A stretch of DNA of 64,000 nt, from assembly GCA_003313425.1 (NCBI GenBank), contig NHZP01000048.1, positions 248,001 through 312,000 of the forward strand, given 5' to 3'. The first letter of the stretch is position 1; the number at the start of each line of letters is the position of its first letter. Made by a program: the position numbers and the translations under genes. Shown here piece by piece: positions 23,817 through 35,191 of the stretch. A model generated the notes under the pieces. That model was not told the origin of the DNA. It saw only the letters and a program-made list of their open reading frames with translations, and did no database searches. The stretch is from Pseudopyrenochaeta lycopersici (taxonomy: Eukaryota > Ascomycota > Dothideomycetes > Pleosporales > Pseudopyrenochaetaceae).

Positions 23817-24855
23817 TCAAGCAACCGTAGCACCTCGTAACCAGCTCGTAGCGCCCAGGACGAACACAACTACCATGGCGTCGCTTACGACTGTGCTGTA
23901 GATAACGCTGTACCTACCAATGGTTCGGATATAGCCAGAATATGGTGCAGGTAGGACTCCTGCCACGGTATTGAGTATGCCAGTGCCCTGTAGTTGACCC
24001 TGCTCGATAAAGTAGCGTGACGACTGTAGGACGACCTCGAAGGTTGCAAAGAGGTAGAAGAAGTGGGCGAAGTTCTGCGCTGGGGTGGAGTTGGCTGTCC
24101 AGTCATCATCAAGAACATTGTCGCGCGACAGCTTTGATCCAGTGAACGGGGTCTGTAGGACGATGTAGATGGCGAGGCCCAGGGAGAAGACGGAGTGTAC
24201 CAGGCGCCAGATCCAAGCTGAAGATTGCTCCGGTGACGGCTCGGGAGCGGCGCCTCCCCCATTCATGGCCGAGAATAAGTTGGCCAGTCCTGGGGGAAGG
24301 TCGCCAGGAGCTGCTCCTGATTGTGCTGGGCCGCCGGGCATGCCTGGCATGCCGCCTGGACCCCCGCCCATCATCTGCTGCATGAGAGCCATCATGGGGT
24401 CTTGCGCCGCATCTGGGGTCTGCCCGGGTGCAAACGGAGCAGCTGCGTGGCCGTCGTATGCGAAGGGTGATGGAAGACGAGGTTGAGACGCGGGCGCGTA
24501 GTGATGCTGCGAAATGTCCACCTCTTCGGGGTCAGGAGTGGCGGTTCCGGACGCTGCGAATGTACGTTCGGGTGGTGTAGCGGTGGGTTTGACTAGGGAC
24601 TGCCGTTAGCCGTGAGTTTGCATTGGCATTGTCGAAGAGGAGAACCAGCGGTAAGGGAAGCTGCCGCGGAAGCAGTGTGGCACCCGACATACCTGGGACG
24701 TCTTTTTCAAACTCGCTGAGGTCTTTGGGTGGACCGCCTTGAAGGGCAGTGATTTGTTGGAGACGAGAGGCTCCACTTTTGGCGGCGAGACGCTCTCGCC
24801 TCAATCGAGCTTTCGCCTGGGCAGGCGACTCTCCAGGCGCAGGCGAGTCGGCCAT
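23817..24855 (-). CDS. GET2: GET complex receptor subunit Get2
   Basis: ER membrane receptor that, with Get1, takes tail-anchored proteins from the Get3 ATPase. Exon 1 encodes MADSPAPGESPAQAKARLRRERLAAKSGASR; the Arg cluster RLRRER is the Get3-binding motif type of this family. A 100-bp intron (24593-24692) precedes a disordered Pro/Gly/Met region (MMALMQQMMGGGPGGMPGMPGG). Three hydrophobic helices then follow (about WIWRLVHSVFSLGLAIYIVL, FAHFFYLFATFEVVL, YSVIYSTVVSDAMVVVFVLG). Topology and length (about 312 residues) fit Get2/CAMLG. Divergent from the lysine aminomutase gene. Confidence 0.88.
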
Positions 24856-26182
24856 TGTGGGAAATATGATGTGGAATGGGTGGAGTTGCCAGATGGTCGA
24901 CTATTTGCGGGCCTGGAGGGGCTGAGGTCATCAGGCTTGGCAGGTCTTCGGGACCGGGGAAGGACGCAACGAGCAGACCAGGACTAGCGCCGACTAGCCA
25001 ACCGCTTGTGTAACCTGTCTTGCATCTTCACCACCTTGACCCCAACCACATCTGGCCCTGTAACGCGAATAAGGCTGTTTCTAAGCGCCACACCAACGGG
25101 GCGGCCCGTATAACCACTAGCTCCTGCCGGACCCTACACCAATCGTGCTGGAGTGCGCGGGGCATCTCCTCCCCTGCCGTCCTCAGATCTGCCCCAGATT
25201 GGGTATTTCAAGCCAGGAAGTGTCACCCACTGTTCCCCGCGGTGTACCACCTGGCATCTGCATCCTGGCAGCTCAGGAGCACCCAATCGCCCTAGCTAGC
25301 AAAGCTGTGTGACCTGTAAATGCGATAGGCGGTGAGAATCCGTATATGCACTCGCGGGACCTTGGGCCGACCCAGACCTTTGTATCGGAACCGAGCGGCT
25401 TGAGAACGACTAGAGAAAATGATTTCACATGCGGACGTTGCTTCCCAACCAATATAAGAGGGTTGGTGGGTATTACGCCCGGACGGTCCCCTGTTCTTGC
25501 TTCAGGGTGGAATAGAATTCTCGCTACCACAGCTGTCAGTCCTCCCAAATGGGTATACGGACCCACCATGTTTGCTTCGTGAATGAAGGCGTTTGCTTCG
25601 GAGAGCTGTCCCGGTATGGCTCCGCGCCGCGGGTCCTAGTCAATGAGCTCGCAACATGGTTTACACATCTTTTGTTGCATGCTGTGTATTGCCGTTGCTA
25701 TGTCGACATGGTGTCTGACGAAGGCACTGTGTCTGCGTCACTGTACTTCAATCGCACCAGTAGCGTCCGCCGGCACTTGGACACACCCGCAACACCTAGC
25801 TCCAAAGCCACATTCCACTCTCATACCGGGTCCTCTCGCTGTGAGACCGACAACCAACAGGAGAAAAATTAAAGCATGCAGACGTCCTCGGGCGACGGGG
25901 TTGGCTGACCAATGGAAAGCTGTGATGAGTGACAAGGCACTGCGCTCAAGATGTCCCTGTCGTTCCTTCCAGGGCCGCCATAACGGTTCCTACCCAGACG
26001 GCGAGGTGCCCAAATGCACTTTCCTCGCCAGGTTCCACAGCTTCCGATACAGCAAGCATGATAAACATTCGGCTGGCTTCCTTTTTAACGCCCAATCAGC
26101 GCTGTACTTCTACTTCATTGCCTCGATTCCTCTTTTCACAAAACCTTCATTGAACATACAGCGCGCTGAAACAACCAGAGGC
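24856..26182. promoter_or_regulatory. Intergenic, 1.3 kb, divergent GET2 / lysine aminomutase promoters
   Basis: No supported gene; overlapping short frames on both strands were rejected. It holds the upstream regions of both flanking genes by position. No specific operator recognised. Confidence 0.4.
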
Positions 26183-28107
26183 ATGCTGACTTCAAGCGTC
26201 GCTAGAAGGAGCCAGGCTCTAAGGCCGAGCATTGTTCGTCTGTCACATCTGCTGCAGCACAGCCGTGCACAGTCGACCTTCGATGGGGAGAAGCGCTACT
26301 GGGCGAACATTGCACCTTGGAAGCATGTTTCGGTGGACGAATTCATCAGTTACCGCTGGCAAGTACGTGTCGTCCGTAGAAATGTCCACCACTCCAAATG
26401 AGTGAGAGGGTGCTATTTCGCTAAACTGACTGACCTGTTGCAGCTTCACAACACTGTTTCAGACAAGGTCAAGCTCTACCGCTTTCTCTCGGAGACATTG
26501 CCGGATACCCTGGGCCCAGCAATGAACAAGCAGCTCAGAAGCATCAGAACCAAAGCCGACTTTATCGAAGACGCCGTGGCTGCCATCCAGCTGGCTCCCA
26601 TGGCCATCAGACTAACACCACATGTCCTATCCCGCATCGACTGGAACAACCCCTTGGACGATCCAGTTCGCCGGCAGTTCCTCCCTTTGAGGAGTGGGAT
26701 TGTACCCGACCATCAAGAACTCACTCTTGACTCGCTGCATGAAGAGGGCGATAGTCGTAAGTTTGCAGCACTAAAGCATTTTGTAGCCACTAACAGCGAT
26801 TAGCTGTGCCTGGACTGGTCCACCGTTATCCTGGGAGAGCTTTGTTTTTAGGTGAATAAGACCCTGATGGCTGTTCCCCTCAAATTTCGTATACTTACAT
26901 ATCTCCAGCCACATCAATCTGTCCGGTATACTGTCGATTTTGCACACGATCGTACGCGGTCGGTGCAGACACGGATACTGTGTCAAAGAAGCCGCAGAAA
27001 CCCAGTCGCAAGCGATGGGAAGTCGTGTTTCAGCACATTGAGAAGGATGAAACGCTTCAAGACATTGTAGTATCTGGTGGTGACGCCTACTACTTGCAGC
27101 CTGAGCAAATTAAGGAAATTGGTGAACGGTACTGGAGTCCCTATCCTTCTACTTTGCAATTTACTAACCAACTTAGACTTCTTAGTATTCCTCACATTAG
27201 ACGCGTCCGTTTTGCTTCGAAAGGGCTAGCTGTAGCACCGTGTCGCATCATTGATGAGTCAGATCCTTGGACCGACACTTTGATTGATCTTTCCAATCTG
27301 GGCCGAAACATGGGGAAGCAAGTTTGTCTTCACACCCACATCAACCATGCAAACGAAATTACTTGGGTAACAAGATTGGCTGCGAACAAACTTTTCAAGC
27401 ATGGTGTCATCGTGCGCAATCAATCTGTTCTTCTAAATGGGGTCAATAACAGCTTCAGCGCACTTTCAGACCTCATCAAAACTCTTTCAGACATAAATAT
27501 TCAGCCTGTAAGTTTCACTGGTTTCTGGCATATCGCATAGACTTCATATTATCGTTGGCTGTGCTCTCATGAAAAATATCATCAAGGTGCATTCAATTTC
27601 TGACAGTTTTTACAGTATTATGTTTATCAATGCGACATGGTTCAGGGCATCGAAGATCTTCGCACGCCGCTAAGTGAAATCATCGAGCTAGATAAGAAGC
27701 TTCGAGGGACCCTATCGGGATTCATGATGCCGGCATTCGTCATTGATCTTCCAGGAGGAGGCGGAAAACGCCTTGTCTCCACTTACGACACCTACGATGA
27801 GAAAACTGGAATTGCGCAGTACAGCGCACCTGGCCTCCCCGGTACGAAGGGCCAAATTACTTATACCTATCATGACCCTAAACCTGTGAAGGCGGCTGCC
27901 CTCGAGAAGTTCCGTTACCATCAGCACCAGGCTTTAGCGAAGGGAGTCTCTCTCTCAGAATTCGCTCGTTTGGCCTACAATCGTCCTATCTCGCAGCCTC
28001 TTAAGTCCAAGACTAAAGCACCGGAATTAAGTGTTGATAAATGCGACTGGGTGCATAATACACCCTCCGTTGCGTCCTCAGGTTTGCGCCTGAGCTCTCG
28101 CGGATAG
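26183..28107 (+). CDS. kamA: L-lysine 2,3-aminomutase (radical SAM, PLP), mitochondrial-type leader
   Basis: Converts L-lysine to beta-lysine using an Fe4S4 cluster, S-adenosylmethionine and PLP (family knowledge). Six exons; introns 26363-26443, 26757-26803, 26852-26908, 27129-27176 and 27508-27615. The start MLTSSVARRSQALRPSIVR is Arg/Ser-rich and lacks acidic residues, like a mitochondrial presequence. The DGEKRYWANIAPWKHVSVDEF segment opens the enzyme. The CPVYCRFCTRSY motif supplies the three cluster cysteines (CxxxCxxC). VVSGGDAYYL and LPGGGGKRLVS follow; the Lys of GGGGK is the position that binds PLP in bacterial enzymes. All motifs are intact. The family is mainly bacterial and archaeal, so fungal copies suggest an old transfer (inference). 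No beta-lysine acetyltransferase gene lies nearby. Confidence 0.9.
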
Positions 28108-28630
28108 CGATGTCACAGCATTAGAGAATGGGACCAAAGTATGGATAGATAAAATTATACGACCGTTGTGATGGCACAACATCACCGATAGCAAACCAAA
28201 ATTGGGCGTGAGAGGGCTATTCGCGTTGCTTTCAATATCATTTAGATTGATTGTCGGATGAATTAAACTGATGGAGATATCGATTGGTAACGGGGTATGA
28301 AATATTGTCTCCCCACCCTGATCCTGAACATTCATTGTACACATTAACATTTCTCATAGCTCAGATCCTTCGGAAGATTTAGAGCACAGTCTTATATAAC
28401 GCAGTATTATAGTACCTAAATGCAGAAGTAGAATGTACTAATGATAATTTTGAACCTGTTTTTCGATTATCAGATGGTTCTACTCACTGTTCACAGTAAC
28501 ACACATACAGCTTAACATGCACTTTTCGATGAGGGGAATGAGGGATTTATTGAAATATTCGAGTTGAGATGGCTGATAACAAACACAAACTACATTCACA
28601 TCCTCATCATCATCACCGCCACTACCACCA
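28108..28630. other. Intergenic between convergent genes
   Basis: 523 bp, AT-rich, with a CATCATCATCACC / CCACTACCACCACTA stretch near 28600-28633. No gene supported. Confidence 0.45.
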
Positions 28631-30241
28631 CTAGTGATCCTCTTTTCTCCTCAATCCAATCCTACAGCCACCATCCCCTGTGCAGGTAATGGTTATTTTC
28701 TCCCTCCAATCGTCGAAATCCTTCCTCTCAATCTCGAAACGCTGCACTAACCGCACAACCACAAACATGGCCTCTGTCAGCGCAAAATTCTGTCCAATGC
28801 ACACTCGCGGTCCCCCAGAGAAGGGTAAATAGGCCCACCCTGGTCGGAAGCCAGGCTCGAGCCAGCGATCTGGGTTGAAAGTATCGGCATCGGCCCCGAA
28901 TATATCAGGACGGCGATGCGTACCGTATGTGTGGTATGCAACATAGCTTCCCTTTGGAATCAGGATCGGTGATTTGCCATCAGGGCCAGACCCGTGGGGG
29001 AGTGTAGTGTCGCGAAGGGCCTCGCGGCTGTTGGTTGGGATGATGGGGTAGAGTCGCTGGGATTCATTCACAATAGCTCGGAGATATTTCATCGACTTTA
29101 GCTGCTCATACGTTGGTACTTGTTCTTCATCGTCGCCTATAACCTCGGCGATTTCGACACGCAGGTGAGCGAGTACGGCAGGGTGGCGTGGCAGTTCCCA
29201 TAGGAGGTTTGAGAGAAGGGCTGCAGTAGTGTCGCGGCCTGCGAGAAGGATGTTGAGCAGCTCGGCGCGGATGGTGGGGCGAGACGATGTTAGAGTTGTG
29301 AGTTCGTCGAGGAAAATGTAGCGATTGTCTGTCTTATTGTTGCTTAGAGATGCTTTGGAAGCGATTTCTTCGTCGATGATTTTGTCTGTAAAGTCTGTCA
29401 CTGCCATTAGCGGATATCTCCCAACGCATGGCAGGTATGACAGCATACCTTGAATGAGCCTGATGCTACGTTTTCTCTCCCTGTCCGGGAGGAAGAGCCC
29501 GAGATACCCATACTTTTTGTTATTTTCGCTCAAAAGGGGATTACTGCAGTACTCGAATGCTTCGATGAACTCTAGCACTTCTTTACTCTCCACCCCTCTA
29601 TCTAGGCTATTCGTACTCCTGCCGAAAAGAAACTCTGTTGCTATATCCAGCGTCAACTCATGGAAAAGGGGCTGTAGATCTACTTCGCTCCCATCAGTGG
29701 GCAATAGACCAATAAGCCTCTTTGTATGCTTCTCCATAATCGACACATCAGCCACGGCACTCTTCTCAAAGCATGGTCGCAGCATCTCCCTCGAATGTTT
29801 CCACGCCTTACCCTCGTTGGTGAAGATACCATGCCCCAGAAAGCTACTCAGCTGGTCAATCCTTTCTTTCCCTATGCTCCACGATTCAAAATCAGTCGCA
29901 AGCAATGTTTTTACATTCTCCGGGTCATCAGTTATGAAAAACTTGGTCCCCACTGAAGTCGTGTCAATGGTATGCGCGCCAGCATTCGCCAAATCCAGCG
30001 TCAACGATGAGAGCAAGCGTTGCGCTTTGAAGTCGCGGTAGTTGCTAACGATGAAGTCGACGCCGAACGTGGGTAGGATGGCAGGGAAGACGGTATTGAT
30101 GCGTTGCCTTGCGGCAAGGCAGGATTTTTGTTTAGAGAGCGAGCGGCGACGCGTGCCGATTGTTGCTTCCCAATATAGGCGGTGAGCGATGTAGATGGTC
30201 GCCAGAGAGATGGCGACATTTGTGAGGGAGAAGATGGCCAT
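28631..30241 (-). CDS. Cytochrome P450, CYP52/CYP63-like fatty acid or alkane hydroxylase
   Basis: Membrane-bound monooxygenase. It starts with one N-terminal anchor (MAIFSLTNVAISLATIYIAH). P450 signatures follow in order: LAGRDTTAALL (oxygen-binding I helix), NESQRLYP (ExxR region), a PDRWLEP (PERF-like) segment and FSGGPRVCIGQNFAL (heme Cys). The order and the VGTKFFITDDPENVKTLLAT region resemble CYP52-type hydroxylases. The whole 536-codon frame is open, but 29401-29448 (GTATGC...GCTAATGGCAG on minus) looks like a 48-bp in-frame intron. Removing it joins SIRLIQ to VTDFTDKIIDEE and deletes a 16-residue insert (GMLSYLPCVGRYPLMA) that family members would not need. Substrate unknown. Confidence 0.9.
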   Translation of the reverse strand: MAIFSLTNVAISLATIYIAHRLYWEATIGTRRRSLSKQKSCLAARQRINTVFPAILPTFGVDFIVSNYRDFKAQRLLSSLTLDLANAGAHTIDTTSVGTKFFITDDPENVKTLLATDFESWSIGKERIDQLSSFLGHGIFTNEGKAWKHSREMLRPCFEKSAVADVSIMEKHTKRLIGLLPTDGSEVDLQPLFHELTLDIATEFLFGRSTNSLDRGVESKEVLEFIEAFEYCSNPLLSENNKKYGYLGLFLPDRERKRSIRLIQGMLSYLPCVGRYPLMAVTDFTDKIIDEEIASKASLSNNKTDNRYIFLDELTTLTSSRPTIRAELLNILLAGRDTTAALLSNLLWELPRHPAVLAHLRVEIAEVIGDDEEQVPTYEQLKSMKYLRAIVNESQRLYPIIPTNSREALRDTTLPHGSGPDGKSPILIPKGSYVAYHTYGTHRRPDIFGADADTFNPDRWLEPGFRPGWAYLPFSGGPRVCIGQNFALTEAMFVVVRLVQRFEIERKDFDDWREKITITCTGDGGCRIGLRRKEDH

Positions 30242-30972
30242 TGTGCTGTTTTGGGATTGAATGGAACAGGATCAGTTGATCGTGCGGCTATTGCATGGTT
30301 TCCTGAGTTGAAGGCTGGATGGTATCAGGAACCTTGGTCAATGAGAGTACCGAAATTACTCGTGGGACGGCTTGTTATGCTGGCTTTATTCAAACTCGAA
30401 ATACAGGTTGAAGCAGGCAGCCATATTTGTCCCTGGTGTGTATGCGCGTCTTCCGTAAGCCACCCACTACATAGGGGAATCATACTTTACATCCCTGTCA
30501 TGGGATTAGACCCCTGTTATGAGATTCCATAAAGCAAGCTGTTTTGCCGTAATCTTGATGTCGTTCTTTGGTCAGTATGGCACTGGGCCCAAAGTGCGGC
30601 TGCGTGAGGCTGTGCTAGCGCCATGCCACTTCCTCTTTGTCCCAAAGCGTCGATTTTTTGCGACCGCTGATATGAACCATCAAACTTGGTGCTCAGAACT
30701 GCTGGATCTGACAACACGCTCGAAGATTGCAAAGATGCGAAACGCGATTCTGCACTACCTGGGACCTTGTGCACTATGGCACTCGATTTGTGAGACCAGG
30801 AGCGCCAATAGTGATACGTGCAGTCTGCAGACAAAAGAGATGGATAGCCAACGACGAAAACAACAGAGAAGTACTCACTTGCGCATCGTTAGACTCACAT
30901 TTCACTATCTATTTCAAGCGCATCTGTATGCCTCGTACCGCACCTTCTCCCATGTAGGTACCATAGAATTGT
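30242..30972. other. Intergenic, upstream of the P450
   Basis: 731 bp; 5' flank of the P450 and 3' flank of the orphan gene. Frames at 30517-31025 have no coding support. Confidence 0.45.
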
Positions 30973-32466
30973 TTACAATCCCCTGGCCAATCCAGCAGCC
31001 TTCTTCAGTCCACTCCCTGGCCTGACCTTCCCAACCCACATGTTTTCCGCATCCCCATCAATACCCTGCCGCGCCTTCTCAAAGGCTCTCTCAACCCGCT
31101 CTCTACCCTCTTTGCCCTCATTATCGCCCACGCCGCTATCTTGGCCTGCGACTCCCCAAAGCTCAAGCGCTCTCTCCAGATCCCCGGCACCGAACAGATA
31201 TTCTCCCAACGCTGTGTGTACGGTACCGAGAACGTACCATGACTGCGCCCTCTCACGATCGGTGAACCATGTTGGCTTATTGGGAGGGATGAGCTCGACG
31301 GGCAGGGAGAGGAACCATGGATTTGATGCAGGGGAGGGAGAGTCGGTGGCCAGGCTGAGGGCTTTGGAGGCCGCCGTCTCTGCGAGTAACAGGTCTCGCG
31401 CTGCCTTCTTATTCTCAGCAGAAGTATTCTCAAGCCAGTCTTTGACCGAGGTGAGGTTGCGGTGTTGCAGCGAAAGAGAAATGCCGATTCCAAGCTCGGT
31501 GCGCCATCTCAGTCTCTGTACGCTCTTTGCAAACGCCTCCTCTTGAGAGTGCAGCTCCTCGCCATGTGTGAGGTATCCGTATGTCAGCGCAATGACGACA
31601 GCTTGTCCGTACTCATTAGCCAACTCGTACTTCTCCTTCTCTCTCATCTCGTCAGCAAGTTCAGCCAGCTCAGTCACGCTCGTCATCCAACTCTCTGGTA
31701 CGAACTTTTGGCTCGTCATGTCCCTCTGCAAACCCTCTGCATACCGCGGAAGCAGGTTCTTGCTATCTACAGTCACACCCCCGAGGTTCGCCAATAGTCT
31801 GAACAATTCCAGGAGATCGCCCTGGAGGCGGGAGATGGGGAAGTCGTAGCCGTTCACTACATTGATGAACAGTGCATGGGCTAGGGCCCACGTAGCCGTT
31901 GCGCGGCTTGCTTGGTCGAGAAAGTTGATCAATCGGGGTAGATACTGTGCGGGGAACATTACTGCGCTGCGCTTCTGACTGCTGTTTTTCTCCACGAGTA
32001 CAAGCTCTAGGGCATGTTGTTTCGACTCCTCTAACAGCGCTGGATTCGCAGTTGAGAACAGCAAGCCCGAGTCCTCGAGCATAGTCTTTGCGTGGCGCGC
32101 ATCGGACGAATAGATCTCGAATCGGACGAAGAGGTTCTTGGAGTAGAAGTACCGCAGTGCTTCATTCGAGACTTGTTTATTGATATAGAAGAGCGCCGTG
32201 TTGATAGGAAATGGAGTTCTTGAGGCCTTGAATTGCAGAATGCCTTCATGAATCGAATGTGTATACGAAACATTTGGCTTGCCAACATTCACAAGTTCCG
32301 TGTCGAGCGCGTATTTGTATATATTGTTGCGGACCGAGGGCGGAAGGTCTGTCAGACCCAAAGGTCGCTTTCTGGGAGCCGGTTGGTCTAATGTAGCGGC
32401 CTTGAGCTTCGCGTCGAGGCTGTGGGATGTTGCATCCATGGAGTCTCTTTTGGCAACGGATGCCAT
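30973..32466 (-). CDS. Uncharacterised protein with F-box-like N-terminus and TPR-like C-terminus
   Basis: Intronless, 497 codons. The N-terminal LTDLPPSVRNNIYKYALDTE resembles the LPPEIRNxIYxYAL motif common in fungal F-box-like/2EXR proteins. It is followed by SIHEGILQFKASRTPFPINTALFYINKQVSNEALRYFYSKN, the usual sequel in that group. The middle and C-terminal parts are helical, with a TPR-like pair near the end (AQSWYVLGTVHTALGEYLFG, DLERALELWGVAG). No enzyme motif is visible. Role in a ubiquitin-ligase context is only a guess from the N-terminus. Confidence 0.75.
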   Translation of the reverse strand: MASVAKRDSMDATSHSLDAKLKAATLDQPAPRKRPLGLTDLPPSVRNNIYKYALDTELVNVGKPNVSYTHSIHEGILQFKASRTPFPINTALFYINKQVSNEALRYFYSKNLFVRFEIYSSDARHAKTMLEDSGLLFSTANPALLEESKQHALELVLVEKNSSQKRSAVMFPAQYLPRLINFLDQASRATATWALAHALFINVVNGYDFPISRLQGDLLELFRLLANLGGVTVDSKNLLPRYAEGLQRDMTSQKFVPESWMTSVTELAELADEMREKEKYELANEYGQAVVIALTYGYLTHGEELHSQEEAFAKSVQRLRWRTELGIGISLSLQHRNLTSVKDWLENTSAENKKAARDLLLAETAASKALSLATDSPSPASNPWFLSLPVELIPPNKPTWFTDRERAQSWYVLGTVHTALGEYLFGAGDLERALELWGVAGQDSGVGDNEGKEGRERVERAFEKARQGIDGDAENMWVGKVRPGSGLKKAAGLARGL

Positions 32467-33064
32467 GCTGGGGGCACGGTTGGCCGGTATACTGGCTCAT
32501 TGTTAGCCTATCATTTCCAGCCACCATACTATTTTTTGAAGCTTCGTGCTTCAACTATTAATCCAACAAATGGCAGTGACTTACCCGACTCCGTTGATTT
32601 GGGCGTTCTCGGGTGTTATTTTTCTACTCGGATCTCCGGCAAGCTACAATATCGCGTTGTGCCTTCACTTCTCAAAGCGCTACGCGTGCTAGAAACTCAG
32701 GAGAAGATGTATTGCGCCAATTGAATGACAACCGAACCTTTGAAGATAATTCACGGCCAGGACAACAGCTTGATCAGAGTAAAGCTACGCCAAAGCATAC
32801 ACGGCGGGGTTTTATAGCTGTCCCCAGCGCACCGGGGTGTGCATGCTTTGGGTGCGGGGAGAGCAAGGGTACATGTGGGGAACATTCTGCGGATCCGAAC
32901 AACTTCCGCCTTGACATTTATCACAAGTACCGCTGAAGTCTACATTGGGGTTGATGCCTGCAGAACCATGCTGCGGGGAAGTGCTTGGGCATGTGATATC
33001 CTCCAATCGGCGATACTGTCGTCGCCTCCGCGGGTTTGAGCCGCATCGTCTGCTCCGCCTTACT
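32467..33064. other. Intergenic, 598 bp
   Basis: Upstream of the orphan gene and downstream of PMI, all minus-strand genes. No gene seen. Confidence 0.45.
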
Positions 33065-34388
33065 TTACTCTACGAAAGCTGTGAACGCCTTCAGAGGTTT
33101 TGAAGCTCTGAAATCGAGCTCTACACCTTGACCGATGAAGAAAATATATCCTTCGCTGAGTTTGTAGTCCTTGCCATCTGCCTTTAGTGTTCCCTCGCCT
33201 TCCGTCACAATCAAAATACTCGGACCCCCGAGCTTTTCAATGGTTTCTGACCCGCCATCGTTCAATGTCGTAGCGAACAAACTGAACTCACTCAGAGGCG
33301 GAGCATAGATCTTCGAATTGCCATTTTTACTTTTCTCAAATGGTTTTGCTGCCAGGATAGCCTCCCCAGCATCATGTGGTGTGAAGGTCAGCGAGGAAAT
33401 GAACATATCAATCGAATCGCGGTCGGCGCGCGGACAAAACCCAGTGTTGAGAACGTTGTTGGATCGGGCCATGCACTCAATGATGTCGCCGGAAAGGTAC
33501 GCGTGAATACCGTCCGCTGGGATGTATATGCTGTCACCCTCCTTGAGCTGGAGGTAGTTCATCGTCACCAGCGCTACCAGCGTCCCATTATCAGCCTTGT
33601 CGTACTGCTGTGATAGACGAGGAATGAGATTGTGAATGTAATCGTCTTCGCCAAACGCATTCTTGGGTAGCTCCATCAAAGCCTCGCTGGTTTTCCGCAC
33701 GGCATCCTCGGAGGCCTTGAGCATTGCTTCGACAACATGCTTGAGTGTTTGATCATCGAAGCTTGGTTTCTTGATCTGCGGTAGGAATGGCTGCAGTGGT
33801 GCAAGCTTCATCAAGCGTTCGATGTCCCCAAGAGGCTTGAAGCCGCAGAACGCCTCGAAGTCACCGAGGGCCAGTGCGATCTCTGGCTTGTGGTTGGGAT
33901 CTGTGAATTGAGTTGGATTCCTAGCATGTAGCTTGGAGGCCAGGGCTTTGTTCTATGAATTTCTGTTAGTACAACTACCTTGAACACGTCGAGGCTCCAC
34001 AAACCGGGTGCAGCTGTAAAGGTAGTGCCTTCGCTATCGACAGGACCTTGGGAAGATAAGGAAGCTTGGTGTGCTCGAACTTGCCGGCTACTGCATTTCC
34101 AATCAGTTCGTCCGCGTGCCTATCGAGTACATGCTGCAGGTCTTCGCTGGTTTCTAGGACGTAGGACGGAAGCTCGGGGTAAGTACCCATCCACCTGAAG
34201 CCGTCAAAACCGGGGTTCTTGCTCGACTTTTGCAAGACTTACATCTCAGCGTAGGGCGTGTTCTCGTCGATTTTGAAGTCTGTTCCTGGTGTCTTCGCAC
34301 ACAACTTTGCCGCCAGCGATTTTGAGCCTTGTTTTCCCCATCCGTACTGGTTGCAATTGCATTTTAACTGAAGTACTTTTTCGACCAT
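33065..34388 (-). CDS. PMI40: Mannose-6-phosphate isomerase, type I
   Basis: Zinc enzyme interconverting fructose-6-P and mannose-6-P in the cytosol; supplies GDP-mannose for glycoproteins and cell wall. Three exons; introns 34195-34242 and 33953-34004 (the second with a weak GTTTGT donor). The start MVEKVLQLKCNCNQYGWGKQGS is the family N-terminus, so the upstream in-frame Met at 34496 was not used. YAEMWMGTYPELPSYV and LPLQLHPNKALA carry the Gln/His zinc ligands, PEIALALGDFEAFCGF the Glu, and YIPADGIHAYLSGDIIECMA the later His and catalytic region. Length is normal. Its neighbour across 803 bp is a GT34 mannosyltransferase, a mannose-using enzyme, though the link may be chance. Confidence 0.95.
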
Positions 34389-35191
34389 TTCCGCAACTGA
34401 TTGAGCAGAGCTTGATCTAGAGAAGAAAGTGTTAGGTATGTGGAAGAAATTGGCCAAAGAATATGGTGAATTTATGGTCAAATATCGCCATTTCACGGGA
34501 AGATATATTCTGGTGACAACTGCTCGACGTCATAGCGGGTAGGTCAGGCTACGAGGCTCTCTTATATCATTCTGGTTGTAATTGTCACGTCCCGGAGAAA
34601 AACAGGCAACAGTAACGATTTTGTTGGGGGGTGTTTGAAGGACATGCTTTCACGCTTGTTCCCTTGGACTGGTGGGTTCCTGAGTTTGAAGGCGCGTGTC
34701 ATGGTTGGATGGCAGTGCATTGCGCGACGGACAGGAGTGGGTACAATGGGCAGCAGGAGACGCCAGGAGATTACTCGCAACGCGTATGGCGAGTGCAAGC
34801 GATGGGTACACATGTCGGTATCAGCAACACGAGGCTGGGTTTGATGGGCTTCCTTGCGGGAGAGTAGGCCATAAGTGAGCGGCCGCTAACGCAAGGGTCC
34901 CTCCTGAGCCGGGGCCATATCGGCCAAGGCTATGGCATGGCATGCCTGCCGTCGCGTGTAGCGATAATTTGGTCCCTTTTCTGCAGCCCGCGCAGTGCGT
35001 CCAGCGAGAGCTTTGACGGGTGTCGGCTCTCTCCTCTCTTTTCCTGCCTTCGCGATTGAGCACACTGTGTATAATCAGCATGATTTTGTAGCGTTGCACC
35101 GACGCCTCCACCCTCAAACCCTCGTTTCGTGGGCAAGCGCAATCTCCAAGTGGCCACCACCCCTGGCCGCGGACCTCACCCTCTCCCCAAG
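34389..35191. promoter_or_regulatory. Divergent promoter region, PMI / GT34
   Basis: 803 bp between outward-facing start codons of two mannose-metabolism genes. No specific motif established. Confidence 0.4.

Noticed and set aside
23369..23869. 166-codon minus frame overlapping the end of GET2
   Set aside because: Overlaps GET2 3' end in another frame and lacks protein-like composition.
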